This document shows positions 35,859-47,054 of a stretch of DNA of 64,000 nucleotides, one piece after another (within the stretch, counting starts at the first letter, position 1; every line of letters begins with the position of its first letter). Position numbers and translations under genes: made by a program. The notes beneath the pieces were generated by a model that saw only the letters and a list, made by a program, of their open reading frames with translations, was not told the DNA's origin and searched no databases. Origin of the DNA: Larix kaempferi (Eukaryota; Streptophyta; Pinopsida; Pinales; Pinaceae); NCBI GenBank assembly GCA_027924585.1, contig BSBM01000076.1:6917001-6981000 (forward strand). Reading direction: 5' to 3'.

Positions 35859-38557
35859 TGTAGTGCCCTCACTAGGCACTGGGTACCTATTCTGTTTAAA
35901 TGTCTGTTTTTTGTATGTTTATATGTCTCTGCAATTAAATAGACCAATCTTAAAACTTTTCATGTAAATACCAAGTTTTTCTCCCTTTCCTTTCTAACGA
36001 AAAGAATCAACCGGCTATATTTCAAGTTTCTAAAAGTTCATAAATCTGTGCAAATTAAATAAACATCAGCTTAATACTTATCATTCTAACCCAGTTCTTT
36101 CAACATACGTAATTTGGAAATAAAAGAAAATACCTGTTACTTAAGCTTGTTCAGTAAAATACCTGGAGTCCGTAGATTTGCAGCAAGGTAAGAAGATTCA
36201 TGTAGTGGGTTCTGTAGGTTAGATTAGCAACCTAAAATGATGTGTCCACCCTGCCGATCAGCTATTATCGTGGTGACCCTAGGAAATCAACGGATTTCCT
36301 AGCCCCCGAGCCCACAGACCGATAATCCCGACAACAGATTTCCATCGAACCCTTCCATGGTAATCTTTTGCTGAGTTAACCCCCTCCTCAGTCTTTTCAT
36401 TTGAGTTTCCCACCTCCTCAAAGCTTTGAGTTAACCCACTCCTCGGCATTCCTCCTTTTCACAAAAATAATCCTCACGGTTCTCCCACACAATTCCCCCT
36501 TACTACTTTGTAAAACTCCTCTTTATAGAAAATCCTTTCCTCCGTAATTCCATAGCTTCCTTATCACTCCACCGCCCTAGCTGTCACCCTTTTCGAAGTA
36601 CAAATCATTAATGCCACCCCTTTTTAAGGCATAAAGGTGGATTATATATTATTTTAAATCATCCAAATTCTCTCGAGTAGTGGAATTATTCAATGATTTA
36701 CTTAAACAATCATTTTTATTTATTTTGGAATGATTCTGTTCCTTAATTTAAATGAATAATCTATTTAATAAATCATTCAATCCACTATACTTTATATAAA
36801 TATTATCATCATTATTATCATTAATTAATTAATAACAATAATAACATAATAATTAATAATAATAGAAATTAAATTAGTTGTGAATAGAAATTAGAAATAT
36901 TTATTTGGTTAATGGATAAGGGTCAACATAGTACCTCTATGTATAAATAATGAAATGTACTTTAATGGTTTATTTAATCGTGATCAACAATTATATAGCA
37001 CACTTTTCTAGTATTAATGTTTAACTATTATACTTTATATTGGAGTCACCTTCTCCTGAGGATGCTTACAATTAATGACACTTGTTTTAACCGTTCATTA
37101 CCATGTTTACATACAAGACTTAACTTATTTTACGCATTAAAACTTGATGATCTTTTACTGATTAAGTCATTCACTGAATCCTTATTTGAGTTATCTATGA
37201 TAACTTATAACATTGTTACATCTTGATAAGTGTGTTGTAAACCAATATTATTGCGCATGTGCATAATGTGCATGCGTGGCCAGCATATGCACAAGACAGA
37301 CATGTACTATAAACATATGTCATATTTCCTATGCATATCGGCTAACTAATATTCATAATACTTTATGCAAACTGAACAAGTACACATTCATCATAATATT
37401 ACTAAAACATCATCGTTTATTTTATCAGTTAACCTTTAAGATTCCATTTCGTTATTTTTATGATTACATTTGATCAATCATTCAAGTGCAAAGAAAGCTA
37501 CCTACTACCATTAACTCCAGGTCAATGAATACCCAACCCTCAATAGTACTAACTATCACATCCTCCCATCCTAACCTACTGCCACATCCTCCCTATCCCT
37601 CCTCTGCTAGTATAAAAGTGGATGTCAGACTCATCGACCTAACCACATAGAACTTGAGAGCGATAGCGTCAGCTGAACAGTGGACCTCTGAACTGTGGAC
37701 CTATCCTATCCTAGCAGGCATCCGACCATCGTCATCACACATACATGGGGAGCGTGTCTCAGAACGGCCCTCCCACGATCTCGGGTATCATAGGAACATA
37801 GGGTGGGAAACACATCCATCCCTCTCAACATACTGGTCCTACGCCCTTATCAAATCATACTCTGCTGCTTTCGAGATTATCGGTCCATGTCATCGTATCA
37901 TTAGTTTCAGTTGCTAAGGTTCCCTGCATGGATAAGCTCATATCCATATATCAGATCAAGTATCCAGCTATCCCATAGCCCTTGTGTCCTGTAGGTTAGT
38001 ATTCCACAGAATACACATTTTATAACAAGAAATTCCATTCGATCACCAATTGATCCATATCATCAACATCATTTTGTTTCACGTCACAATTTTATCACAT
38101 CACAGGTACGCATGGAATATAATAGTTCTATCAATTTCATCATAGGATGGAATCCACGTACAACGCCATATATTTCACATTTCATCAATGAAAACGCTAA
38201 AACATATATTTTCCATTCTATCATTGTCTGATCCTTTTTGTCAGCATCATTTATTTCATCACATATAATCATCAAATCGATCACAGCATAATGACCACAT
38301 CATATATATATCACATTTCCTCCAGGACGATTATCAAACATACACTGTCATTATGAAATAAAATAATCTCATGATAATCATAACTTTAATAACTGCATGA
38401 ATATAGTAACATCATTAACACGGTAGCAACATATCATCATGTCTAACATGCCGAAAATATAGTTCACTCTGTCTAGCTAAGTCAAACAGATAATAAGCAA
38501 TTAAAGTGAAAGGTGTCTAACTCGTAAACAGGCCTAGTAAAAATATGGGGCATTACA
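35859..38557 (-). repeat. Level-3 5' LTR (2699 bp)
   Basis: Near-identical copy of 28054-30736; the length difference is mostly a short tandem insertion near 37680-37700 (GTGGACCT...CTGTGGACCT). Confidence 0.9.
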
Positions 38558-38562
38558 TCGGC
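38558..38562. repeat. Level-3 target-site duplication TCGGC, right
   Basis: Identical to 28049-28053. Confidence 0.85.
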
Positions 38563-40572
38563 TTTTATGTTTTCATCACAATACTCTTAACAGGGTTTTG
38601 GAATAACGCTCAGGGTTTTTGGAATAACTTAATATACGTTCTGTCTGTACTCAAGCTTGTATAATGTCTGCGTTTTCCTTTAAAAAGATGCTAGGTATAG
38701 TATTACGTAAATATTTAGTTTTTAACTCCACTTATATAGTGGGTTTGTGAACTCGGGCTGTAGGTTGAATAATGTAGTAGCAATGGTTTTGCTCCTGTGA
38801 TTCTCCTGTATAATTTAAACTTATAGAAATGACTTGTTACAATCATTCTGTACGATGGAGTCGGTGTATAGTGTGTGTTTCAAGTTTCTATGTTTGTGTA
38901 GAATTCTTCTATAAATAAAAGGCTATGGCCGTAGGTGAAATTGTGGTAATGAGTTTTCAATGTTGAATAATGCGTCTTGTTACAAGTCTACTGTTGGTTT
39001 TGAGCCGATATTTGTGGTCTAAAATTTCAACTTCATGTTATAAGATTATCTTCACTGTGAGATCTGGGCTGCGGCATCGTTGTCCATATTCTAAATGTAA
39101 ATTACTTGTAATCCTGAGATGTTGTGGATTCAATATGTATCGACAGTAGTGATTTGTTTTAAAAACTGATTCTGTAGTTACGATTTTCTTTTGTTGGCAA
39201 CTCGAGTAACAAGTGAAAACTGGGTTGATAGGGTTCAACTGAATCCTACAGTTGTGGTTTAGTTATCCCTTTCTGTTACTTTGATTTCGACTCTGTTGTT
39301 GCTTGAGTGTAATTAGAAGCATGATAACTTCCTACTAGGGTTTTTGCTCTAACAATTTAATTGATATGAAGAGACTCGATCAAACTTAACTAGGGTTTTG
39401 TTTAGTTCAGTTTTCTGTCTTAGGGTTTGTATTCTGTTATAAATAACTTGACCGTAGCTAACATTCTCCTGCAATATTAGTTATCAGAGTGAAAAGACTG
39501 TAATATTGATTGTTCTTAGTTAACTATCCTTCCTATTGTTATTTATTAAATTTTATAATATAAACAAAGTACAATTACTTTATAAGAAAACCCTACTTAT
39601 CTGTCAACGAATATATATATAAACTATGTTTATAATTATAGCTTATGAATTATTACATACAGTATGTATAGTTTTTCTGTATAAATTATAAATATATTAA
39701 TAGTAGTAAATCAGGGATATTAAATCATACTAACAACACAGAAAGAAAACACAATAACTTTTGACAATCTTACTACTGATATTCTGAGATATTCAATCTA
39801 CTAACTAATTAATTACTACTTAGACAGATAACAATAAATACAACATGCATTCACTCATCCTTAATAAACATAAAGGAGTCAGTAGCAGAACCTGTCTTGA
39901 TTTGTGGAAAACAACAGCTATGGGAGACTGTTCCTCCCTACCAACTCCTGGAGAGTGCCCATACAGCACTTCTCAGGACCCCCAAGCTTGCTATGGTCTC
40001 CCTGGTTGGAACTAGGTGCAGCAAAACAATTCACTCAGCCAAGACAGCTAAACTGGAACCAAGTTGCTGTAGCATCCCACTCAAACAATTTTCCCTACTG
40101 TCTTTCCCTCTTCCTCAATGGGACTCCTGAATAGCATTCACCTGAATGTATTCTCCCTCCAGAACTATCTGCACCCCCAGCTCAGTTCATTGAGTACTAT
40201 TTAAAACATTGCCTAGGTCTTAGTTGGGTTAGCTGTCATTAATGAGCCACCTGCTCATATTCCACTTTCTTGGGGAATCATGACCCCAAATATAGGGAAG
40301 TTGCCACCTACAACTTAGGAAGTGTTTGAGGATGCTGCAACTTGTCTTTTGCCTGTCCACCTAGTTCCCTCCACCAGTTTGACCAGTAACCTCTTTTAAC
40401 AGCTCTCCCATGCTCCATAATTTATTTATTAATAATAAAATATTCAGAATTACATTCCATTTCTAGTGACTCTGCTGAGTCATCAATTCCTACTAAGCAT
40501 TAAATTTAACATAATGTCTTAGGAATATAATAAAATAATTACATTATTTTTACAAAATTGGGGTATGTGACA
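38563..40572 (-). other. Right part of level-2 element
   Basis: Non-coding. The minus strand starts TGTCACATACCCC; a CTCAGCAGAGTCACTAG word lies near 40470-40490. No gene seen. Confidence 0.45.
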
Positions 40573-40577
40573 AGTTA
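40573..40577. repeat. Level-2 target-site duplication AGTTA, right
   Basis: AGTTA directly after TGACA; pairs with 25634-25638. Confidence 0.65.
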
Positions 40578-42273
40578 TGTCTAACATACCCGCATAATGT
40601 CTTCTGGTTCTCTTCAGTGACTTATGCTAGTAACTTGCATGTCTCATAAGTTAACCATTGTAGAACCAAGTTATACATACCTCATAAGTAGATCTTCTAT
40701 GCGATCGATGACAATGGATGACTCTATGTCTTCATGTCACCATGATCATATGTTCTTGAAGTAGAACATGAATTGTCTTTCTTGGTGTACCTTTTATGTT
40801 AGCGAACAACATAAACATCATACAACATCACAATGCATTAGTACAATCATAAGTGTCAAAACCTTAATCAATGAATATCTTCTATTAAGGTAATACGACA
40901 AGTCTAGTAAGTAATAAAGATTGTACTGTAATGATATGAAGACAAACATATCATAAACTTAACCATGAATAGAATTCGAAACATACCTGTAAGCCATACC
41001 TTTCAAGATTGCTTGTAATCTTCTTATGGAAGGCCTTAGCCTCATCTCCCTTTGAGACAGGAACTTCTTCACTTATGCAGGTGACCAATCCATCTTCTTC
41101 TAGGATTAACCCAATCCACTTGATTTGCAAGGACTGGACCTGGAGCTAGATTAGGGTTTGTCAAAGAAACCCCAAAAATTCAAACTTTGAATTTCAAACT
41201 TCCGAAAGGATAGAAATATGCACCTTGATGAGCTGATCAAGTTGGTATATTCAGAATTTGAAAACTGCAAAGTTTCACCCCTCAAAATTGCCTTTTAGAT
41301 TTTCGGATTCACTTGGGAGGACCTTGAATTAGGGTTTGAGTTTCCCGGAGCTTCACCCAACCAAAATATTTGATTCAAATCTCTAAGTTTCGATTTTTCT
41401 GAGGAGCTTCCAGCCGTCGTCAGAGATTTCCAAAATTCTAATTTTTGCAGAAGCCCTAATTTTCCATCTTTCCGATCAAAGTCCCGAACTGGGGTTTGAT
41501 CAAGCCCGGCCTTCTTCCCAACCAAAAACTATGATCTTGGTCTCTAAATTTTGATTTTGATGAGTAGAATCCAGCCGTGGTCTTTGATTACAAAAATTCC
41601 AACTTTCTCTGAAGCCCTAAATTCCGGAAGCCATGAATGAAGGTGCTCAAAAATAATTCTGTTTTGACAGAAATATGTACTTGATTGTTTCTGGTGTAAC
41701 TCTGAACTTTTCGATCCATAGGGTTTGAACATTTTTCCTAAGATATCCCGACCTGTTATCTTTCCATCCCGACAGGTATGACCTCAATTGGATTCTCTGA
41801 GAGAGAGTTATTTCAAGTGTCGCAACATGACCTATTTATGGGATAATACAGGAGAGAAAACTTGTACGGCGTGTCGCGTGTCACTAGTTCACCTTCGGCC
41901 TCTAAACATTTTTTTTGAGATATTAAAATATGTGTACTACCTGTCACTTTTTACTAAATTTCATTTGGAGCTTCCTAGCCCAAGTTATGACCTTTTTCCC
42001 AAGGTCACCTGATTGTGACTTAGATCTGGAAGAGGCAGAAACCCTATATTGTACATATCATAAATAACAAAGTACAACGAATTATAGGTTTTCCTTTGGA
42101 CACAAGGTACATGGGGATCAGATCTTCGACCTGTAAAAGTTTCAAAACCAAAAAATTCTCCAAAATGGATTTATAGTGAAATTTCTACGATGACTGTTTT
42201 TTGCTATATCAAGCCCTAGCATCGTAAGTGCAACAAGTGTCATACATGCCATATCATGCCTTCTTTCAGGCTA
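40578..42273 (-). other. Copia leader and possible gag start
   Basis: Continues the level-1 element between its 5' LTR and the nested insertion. Most is untranslated leader with AAACCCTAAT-type words. Near 41000-41130 the minus strand can be read as GLILEEDGLVTCISEEVP then SKGDEAKAFHKKITSNLER, possibly a gag N-terminus, but I am unsure. Confidence 0.4.
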
Positions 42274-42285
42274 GCTCTGATACCA
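42274..42285 (-). other. Level-1 copia primer-binding site
   Basis: Minus strand TGGTATCAGAGC abuts the LTR end TTTAACA. Confidence 0.85.
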
Positions 42286-42944
42286 TGTTAAATTTTCAGA
42301 ATTTACTTCAATCTGATCTAGGATCTTAACTGAGAGAACAACATGTACAGCATATCTACAGCATATTAATCATGGACACAATAATGCAAGCACACAAGAG
42401 ACACAAAGTTTACTTGGGGAAAACCATAAAGGTGAAAAACCCCAATAACTTCCTCAAAGATAGATAGAGCAATGATACAACTAGAAAAAAAGAGATAGTC
42501 TTCTCCTAGCAACAGAGCCTCCTCCTCCACAATTGCGCCACTCTCGAAAGTGTGAGTGAGTGAATAGAATGATGAAATAGAGATCTCCTGATCTCTATTT
42601 ATACTAGACTTGACTTGCCTCATAACCTTTACAAGGTCGGCCTTAACTTAACCACATAACACAATGCTGACTCGGCCGACACCCAATAGGGTGGTCTAAT
42701 AACCCTTTGACCCACATGGTCGACCCACATGGTCGACCCCCACTAGGGTGGTCTAATAACCCTTCGACCCACATGACTTATACAGTGTCGACCCCAACAA
42801 GGTGGTCTACTAACCCATCAAGTATAAGTTACGACACTTTCAATATAAATGACGACACTTCCGTATAGAGGAATAATAACATCTCTATAGGAATACAATA
42901 TACATATATGTGAAATACATTCTGAAGTTACATATACATCAACA
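42286..42944 (-). repeat. Level-1 copia 5' LTR (659 bp)
   Basis: Pairs with 21042-21687. Has a short duplication (CCCACATGGTCGA twice, near 42710-42740) missing in the other copy. Minus-strand TATA box at 42595-42603. Confidence 0.9.
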
Positions 42945-42949
42945 TATAT
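42945..42949. repeat. Copia target-site duplication TATAT, right
   Basis: Pairs with 21037-21041. Confidence 0.75.
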
Positions 42950-43106
42950 CACTAATGAACAAAAGGAAGAATGAAGAAGGAAACAAATGAACAACAAAGG
43001 GCATGATGACAAATTCAATCACAACAAATGACACATGACCAAAAGCAGAAAGAGAGAGAAATAAATTATGAGAAACAGAGAGCATTTTTCCAAGATAACG
43101 ATGTAA

Positions 43107-43525
43107 GAAATGTTGAGATGGCCCCAACAAAGTAAATCCAAAAATAAGAGTAATATATCGGTAGCATTTGTAGATAATGTATTTCTCATTGATTATACAT
43201 ATCCTTTTACTTCCTTATTATTCATGTTTTTCATATTCAACAATGGCATTTACTTGATTTCTCATTTAGCTATTGAGGTTACCTTTTACATACTTCATAT
43301 GATGCAAGAAATTTTGAGATAGCCCCAAAAGAGTAAATTCAAAATGAGGATAATATATCAGTAGCATTTGCAGATATGCTATCGGTAGTAGTTGTAGATA
43401 ATCGATTTCTCATTGATTATACACATCCTCTTACTTTCTTACTATTCACATGTGTCATCATTCAACATTGTTATTCACCTATTTCTCATTGAACTATTAA
43501 GTTATCTTTTACATACTTCATATAC
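43107..43525. repeat. About 200-bp tandem duplication
   Basis: GAAATGTTGAGATGGCCCC at 43107 recurs as GAAATTTTGAGATAGCCCC at 43309. Both copies run to TTTTACATACTTCATAT. Confidence 0.8.
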
Positions 43526-43570
43526 ATAATCATGATCATCTACAAATTTAATGTGACCGCGTCGGATTGC

Positions 43571-43745
43571 AACCATCCTAAATCCATCTAAACTCCATAT
43601 CTACCATGCGCCGAGAGGGATCAAATCCCTTGAGGAGAAAACCTATATAACAAGATATTGACAATCAAATAGGTTTGCACCTCAAGGGATTTGATCCCTC
43701 TTGATGCATGGTAGAACCGGAGTTTAGATGAATCTAGGTTGGTTT
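43571..43745. repeat. Foldback hairpin, about 75-bp arms
   Basis: Left arm 43571-43645 pairs with right arm 43671-43745 around a loop of about 25 bp; both contain GAGGGATCAAATCCCTTGAG and CATCTAAACTCC. Looks like a MITE-type foldback. Related sequence occurs near 46446 and 54838. Confidence 0.8.
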
Positions 43746-44292
43746 AAACCATCCATGCTTTGAGAGGGGCCCGACTACTTCTAGCAGTGGTGGATTTGGT
43801 ACTTGATTCACAAAATAATTTGTATAGAATACAATAGTGCAAATAAAGGCTCACACTTCTAAGAAGTGGAAAAAAAGAATAATTACATATTAGTTTGAAG
43901 GGTGAAATTCCAAGCAAATCCAAGTGGCAAATTAATGGAGGAAGTGAGAAAAACATTTCCACATCTTCTCCAAAATTAATGGGACAAAAAATATCCCACT
44001 CGAGGAGGTCTGACATGTATACAATGGATACATTTTCTCTAAGATAACCAAAAATTGGACTGATCATTACACAATGGATTACAAAAACTGAACTGACAAT
44101 TAAATGACCAAATAAACTGAATAATAAATTAAAAATATATGTTATGTCAAACACATTATTAGCCTCACAAGCAACAACGTGATATTCATAATTATTTGGA
44201 GTAACTAAATCTAACCAATCAGCAAAAAAATTGACAACAGGAAAAACGAGACAATTGTTGGAAAGGAATAACGAAGTTCCAAAGGAAAACAA
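43744..44292 (-). CDS. Unrecognised 182-codon frame, doubtful
   Basis: Open from ATG 44292 to 43744. The translation is rich in Phe, Leu, Ile and Cys with stretches that look membrane-like, but that is what AT-rich non-coding DNA gives in this frame. No motif is recognised, and its end overlaps the foldback arm. I would not treat it as a gene without transcript or homology support. Confidence 0.12.
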   Translation of the reverse strand: MFSFGTSLFLSNNCLVFPVVNFFADWLDLVTPNNYEYHVVACEANNVFDITYIFNLLFSLFGHLIVSSVFVIHCVMISPIFGYLRENVSIVYMSDLLEWDIFCPINFGEDVEMFFSLPPLICHLDLLGISPFKLICNYSFFPLLRSVSLYLHYCILYKLFCESSTKSTTARSSRAPLKAWMV

Positions 44293-45517
44293 AAAAGGAA
44301 TTTAAACAAAGGGAGAGGCGCATTTTTTGTTTTTCCCTAAAATATACAATGGACATTACATTTTCCTTAGGAGTAGGGAAAAATAATCTTGGCTTGAGAA
44401 AAGAAGGGTGTTAGTGGATTTATCATATTGATACATTATTCATTTTTTGGATATGTGGCATATTTGACTATTCCCTCTGTTGTATCATATTGATAAGCCA
44501 TTCCAATGTTTTGGAGATGCAACTTTGAAATAGATTTACAAACTCATGAATATATACTTGTGCAGATATGAATTGTTATACGCTTTAGTCATGTGATTGT
44601 CATTAAATGTGCACATTAATATATTAAGATGGTAGCCAAATTTTGAGGGTTACATAATTTATTTTAGCTTTGATTCTTGTGTGCTTATGTTTGCAGTTAC
44701 ATTCATTTGAGCAATATTGGATTTTTACTTACTTCTATGTTTTTGTACGTAGAATCATAGATTGCTTCAACCAATTCAAAGAGAGGCCAAGCTCTTAGTA
44801 GTGGCACCTCCTTGTAAGGTCTAGAGCAGTTTTAATGCAACACTTTACTACCACAAATTTTGAAAGCAAGGGATTATCAAGGCATGAAGTTTTTATAGTT
44901 TCTTGTGGGAACTATACCATTTATATGTTTACCAAACTGGAATTTTAAAGTCTAGACTCTAGAGAGACAACAATTTGTGAAATTTTGTATTGCAAGTGTT
45001 GTGAGATGGAAGCCTTCAACTTCTACTCTATATCATGTTTAAGACACCAAGGAAAGATGGTAAAATTGCTTACAGAATAATCCTGGGTTTATTAAATATC
45101 TAGGGCTATATTTTAAATATACACTTTGTATAAGAATAATTGATGATGACTAGGTTTGGTGGTGTCAAATTAAGATTTCATTGCTTGATTACTTCGACAC
45201 GCCTATACCTAGGCATGCTTCAATACATTTTATGGAAAACCATATTTCCCACATACATATTTTATGGAAAACACATTCGCATTTAAAATCACCCAAAAAA
45301 TAGTGTGTTTCATGGAGTGAGCTATTGACATAGTCGAGGTTGGGACTGGCAATGGCAGATGAACACACCTAGAAAACACACTGACAACAAAAAAAATTAA
45401 ATCAACAACAACAGAGACCAATTAATCTCTCTAACACAACTACATACATGTAAGATTAAATTTGAACTAAGAATTAAAAAATTCGACATACCTAGGGTTT
45501 GAAAAAAATGATAATTT
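44293..45517. other. No gene recognised
   Basis: AT-rich; only short frames. Confidence 0.4.
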
Positions 45518-45529
45518 TTGTGCATTTGT

Positions 45530-45905
45530 CACTTATGCTCCGAAGGAGATGGCATATGTTCATCTAGTGTCAATCATAATTGTGTCAAAATATATGTTCA
45601 ATGCCAAAAGGGTGGCGGATGGAGTGACAAGGTGGAAGACGTAGGGTGGCTATGTCGCTTATGCTCCCAAGGAGACAACGTATGTCCATCTAGAGCAAGT
45701 TAGAAATGTGTCGAAAGCTCTATTCAATGCCAAAAGGGTGGCGGATGTAGTGACAGGGTGGTGAACACAGGGTGGCTCTATTGCTTCCACTCTCATGGAG
45801 ACAACGTATGTTCATCTAGTACCAGTTAGAACTATGTCGAAAGCTCTGTTTAGTGCCAAAAGGGTGGTAGATGTAGTGACAAGGTGGCGAATGCAAGGTG
45901 GCACC
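45530..45905. repeat. 126-bp tandem repeat, three copies, in frame
   Basis: GCCAAAAGGGTGG recurs at 45603, 45729 and 45855, exactly 126 bp apart (42 codons). The third copy reads ETTYVHLVPVRTMSKALFSA and KRVVDVVTRWRMQGG on the plus strand; the second reads similarly until a stop. Possibly decayed protein repeats. Product unknown. Confidence 0.85.
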
Positions 45906-46310
45906 GCACCAAAATCTCTTCAAAAGTGCCAAAACTCTTCAACAAAATTTTTAGCACATATATATAAAAAAGGGGTTTTCATCCAAAAGAATGTTTTCGA
46001 CCAAACAATTACTCTTCAACAAAACTTTTGGCACATATATATACAAAAGGGTTTTGGGCATCGAAAGCTCTTCGAAGGTGCCAAAACTATTCCAAAAAAA
46101 ATTTAGCACATATATATAAAAAAGGGGTTTTCAGCCGAAAGAATGTTTTTGATCGAACAATTACTCTTCAACAAAAAATTTGGCACATGATATATATAAA
46201 AGGTTTTTGGCTGAACAATTCTTTGACCGAAAAAGTAAATGTGTTCGATTGAAAAGTCATTATTTCAAATTTTCTTGTTCAATCGAAAAGTGGTGATTTC
46301 AAATTTCCGC
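45906..46310 (-). repeat. Degenerate array of TTCG-centred palindromes plus 77/155-bp repeats
   Basis: Read on the minus strand, words such as TTGTTCGATCAAA, TTGTTCAGCCAA, TTTCGGCTGAA, TTCGATTGAA and TTGTTTGGTCGAA alternate with CCCCTTTTTTATATATATGTGC. They look like decayed forms of the TTCGGCCGAA palindromes at 60559-60819 and have the same neighbouring module. Confidence 0.5.
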
Positions 46311-46317
46311 GACTTGA

Positions 46318-46345
46318 TTCTCACAAAAGTGTTACCCACCTTCAC
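46318..46345 (-). repeat. 28-bp module shared with 60501-60528
   Basis: Minus strand GTGAAGGTGGGTAACACTTT followed by TGTGAGAA; 27 of 28 bases match 60501-60528 on the plus strand. Confidence 0.8.
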
Positions 46346-46445
46346 ATTTTGGCCCACATAATATCTAAAAATAAGACTATTATGCATGTAAAAAGAGATA
46401 AAATATGGGCATATATTAGGAAAATCAATTTAAAATTTATTTACA

Positions 46446-46712
46446 CTTGCAAGTGATCCATCTTAATCCCAAATCTATCAAGCATTGATAGAGATCAAAT
46501 CCACAAGGTGGAATATTTTCCTCAAATTTTTTCCACTCTAAATAATGTTTGCACATCCATAAGGTGGAATATTTTCCTCAAAGTTTTTTCACTCTAAATA
46601 ATGTTTACACTTCAATAAGTTTTTTCACTCAAAAAGAGGTTTGTATGACAAAATGTTTGATCTCTCTCCATACTTGATAAATATATAATGGATTTAAGAT
46701 AATTTCATTTAT
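46446..46712. repeat. Diverged foldback with internal 68-bp repeats
   Basis: Left end ATCCATCTTAATCC...ATCTATCAAG pairs with right end CTTGATAAATATATAATGGA. Inside, AAGGTGGAATATTTTCCTCAAA is repeated. Related to the 43571 foldback. Confidence 0.5.
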
Positions 46713-47054
46713 TACTATTTTATTATCATATTTAAGTATAAATTTGTATTTATTATATTAGGTATTGTTCAATTCTCAATGTACATCAATGTTAATAAAT
46801 GAACAAGAACTCACATTGCACTATAATTATTGGTGAGAAAAATGGTAGCTATATTTATTGATAGAGGACTTGGGTGATTAGTTTATAGAAGAGAAAGAAT
46901 GTGTGTTAAAGGTGAAGTGACACTTTCACATTAACAAAATAATATACATTTAAACATTGAAAATATTTGATAATTTTATTAAAATTAATGTTTAATCTAT
47001 TTTTATTTTCATTTACCTAGTAAAATAAAGTTGTGGGAGATAGAACATTGTCTA

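Larger units (their letters stand above)
28054..38557 (-). mobile_element. Level-3 non-autonomous gypsy-type (LARD-like) retrotransposon, 10.5 kb
   Basis: Two nearly identical LTRs of about 2.7 kb flank a 5.1-kb interior with PBS, polypurine tract and TSD TCGGC, so the insertion is structurally complete. Orientation is minus. The polypurine-tract context (GGACGAAGTTTCCTGAAGGG on the minus strand, then TGTAATGCCCC) resembles that of plant Ty3/gypsy elements. No gag or pol frame is visible in the interior; the longest frame is 104 codons and unrelated. Long LTRs with a non-coding interior fit a LARD, which relies on proteins from another element. The LTRs differ at roughly 2% of positions by eye plus one short indel, so it is the youngest layer of the nest. 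Confidence 0.85.
25639..40572 (-). mobile_element. Level-2 element with gypsy-type LTR ends (4.4 kb net), likely solo LTR
   Basis: The left end is TGTCAAAACCC and the right end GGGGTATGTGACA, i.e. inverted TGTCA...TGACA ends of the kind seen on plant gypsy LTRs, flanked by TSD AGTTA. Subtracting the level-3 insertion leaves about 4425 bp. On the minus strand it begins TGTCACATACCCCAATTTTG, with a TTTAAATAG box near 40200 at a plausible U3/R position. I found no second LTR, PBS or pol, so a solo LTR is the simplest reading, although 4.4 kb is long for one. Short frames (26866-27225 and 27405-27590 minus, 39897-40130 plus) match nothing I know. Confidence 0.55.
21042..42944 (-). mobile_element. 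Level-1 Ty1/copia element, interrupted by nested insertions
   Basis: Two same-orientation LTRs (21042-21687 and 42286-42944) bounded by TSD TATAT, with a PBS beside the right LTR and a polypurine tract beside the left one, define one minus-strand element 21.9 kb long. Removing the nested insertion (25639-40572 and one copy of its TSD) leaves about 7 kb, normal for copia. Pol is decayed: RT and RNase H remain, while most of gag, protease and integrase are not recognisable. The two LTRs are roughly 95-96% identical by eye. Confidence 0.85.

Noticed and set aside
28054-38557. Segmental duplication instead of LTRs for the 2.7-kb direct repeats
   Set aside because: PBS, polypurine tract, inverted TGTARTGCCC ends and a perfect TCGGC target duplication together fit LTRs and not a segmental duplication.
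43744-44292. 182-codon frame that looks membrane-rich
   Set aside because: Composition matches AT-rich DNA read in this frame, no motif, and it overlaps a foldback arm. Kept only as a very low-confidence entry.
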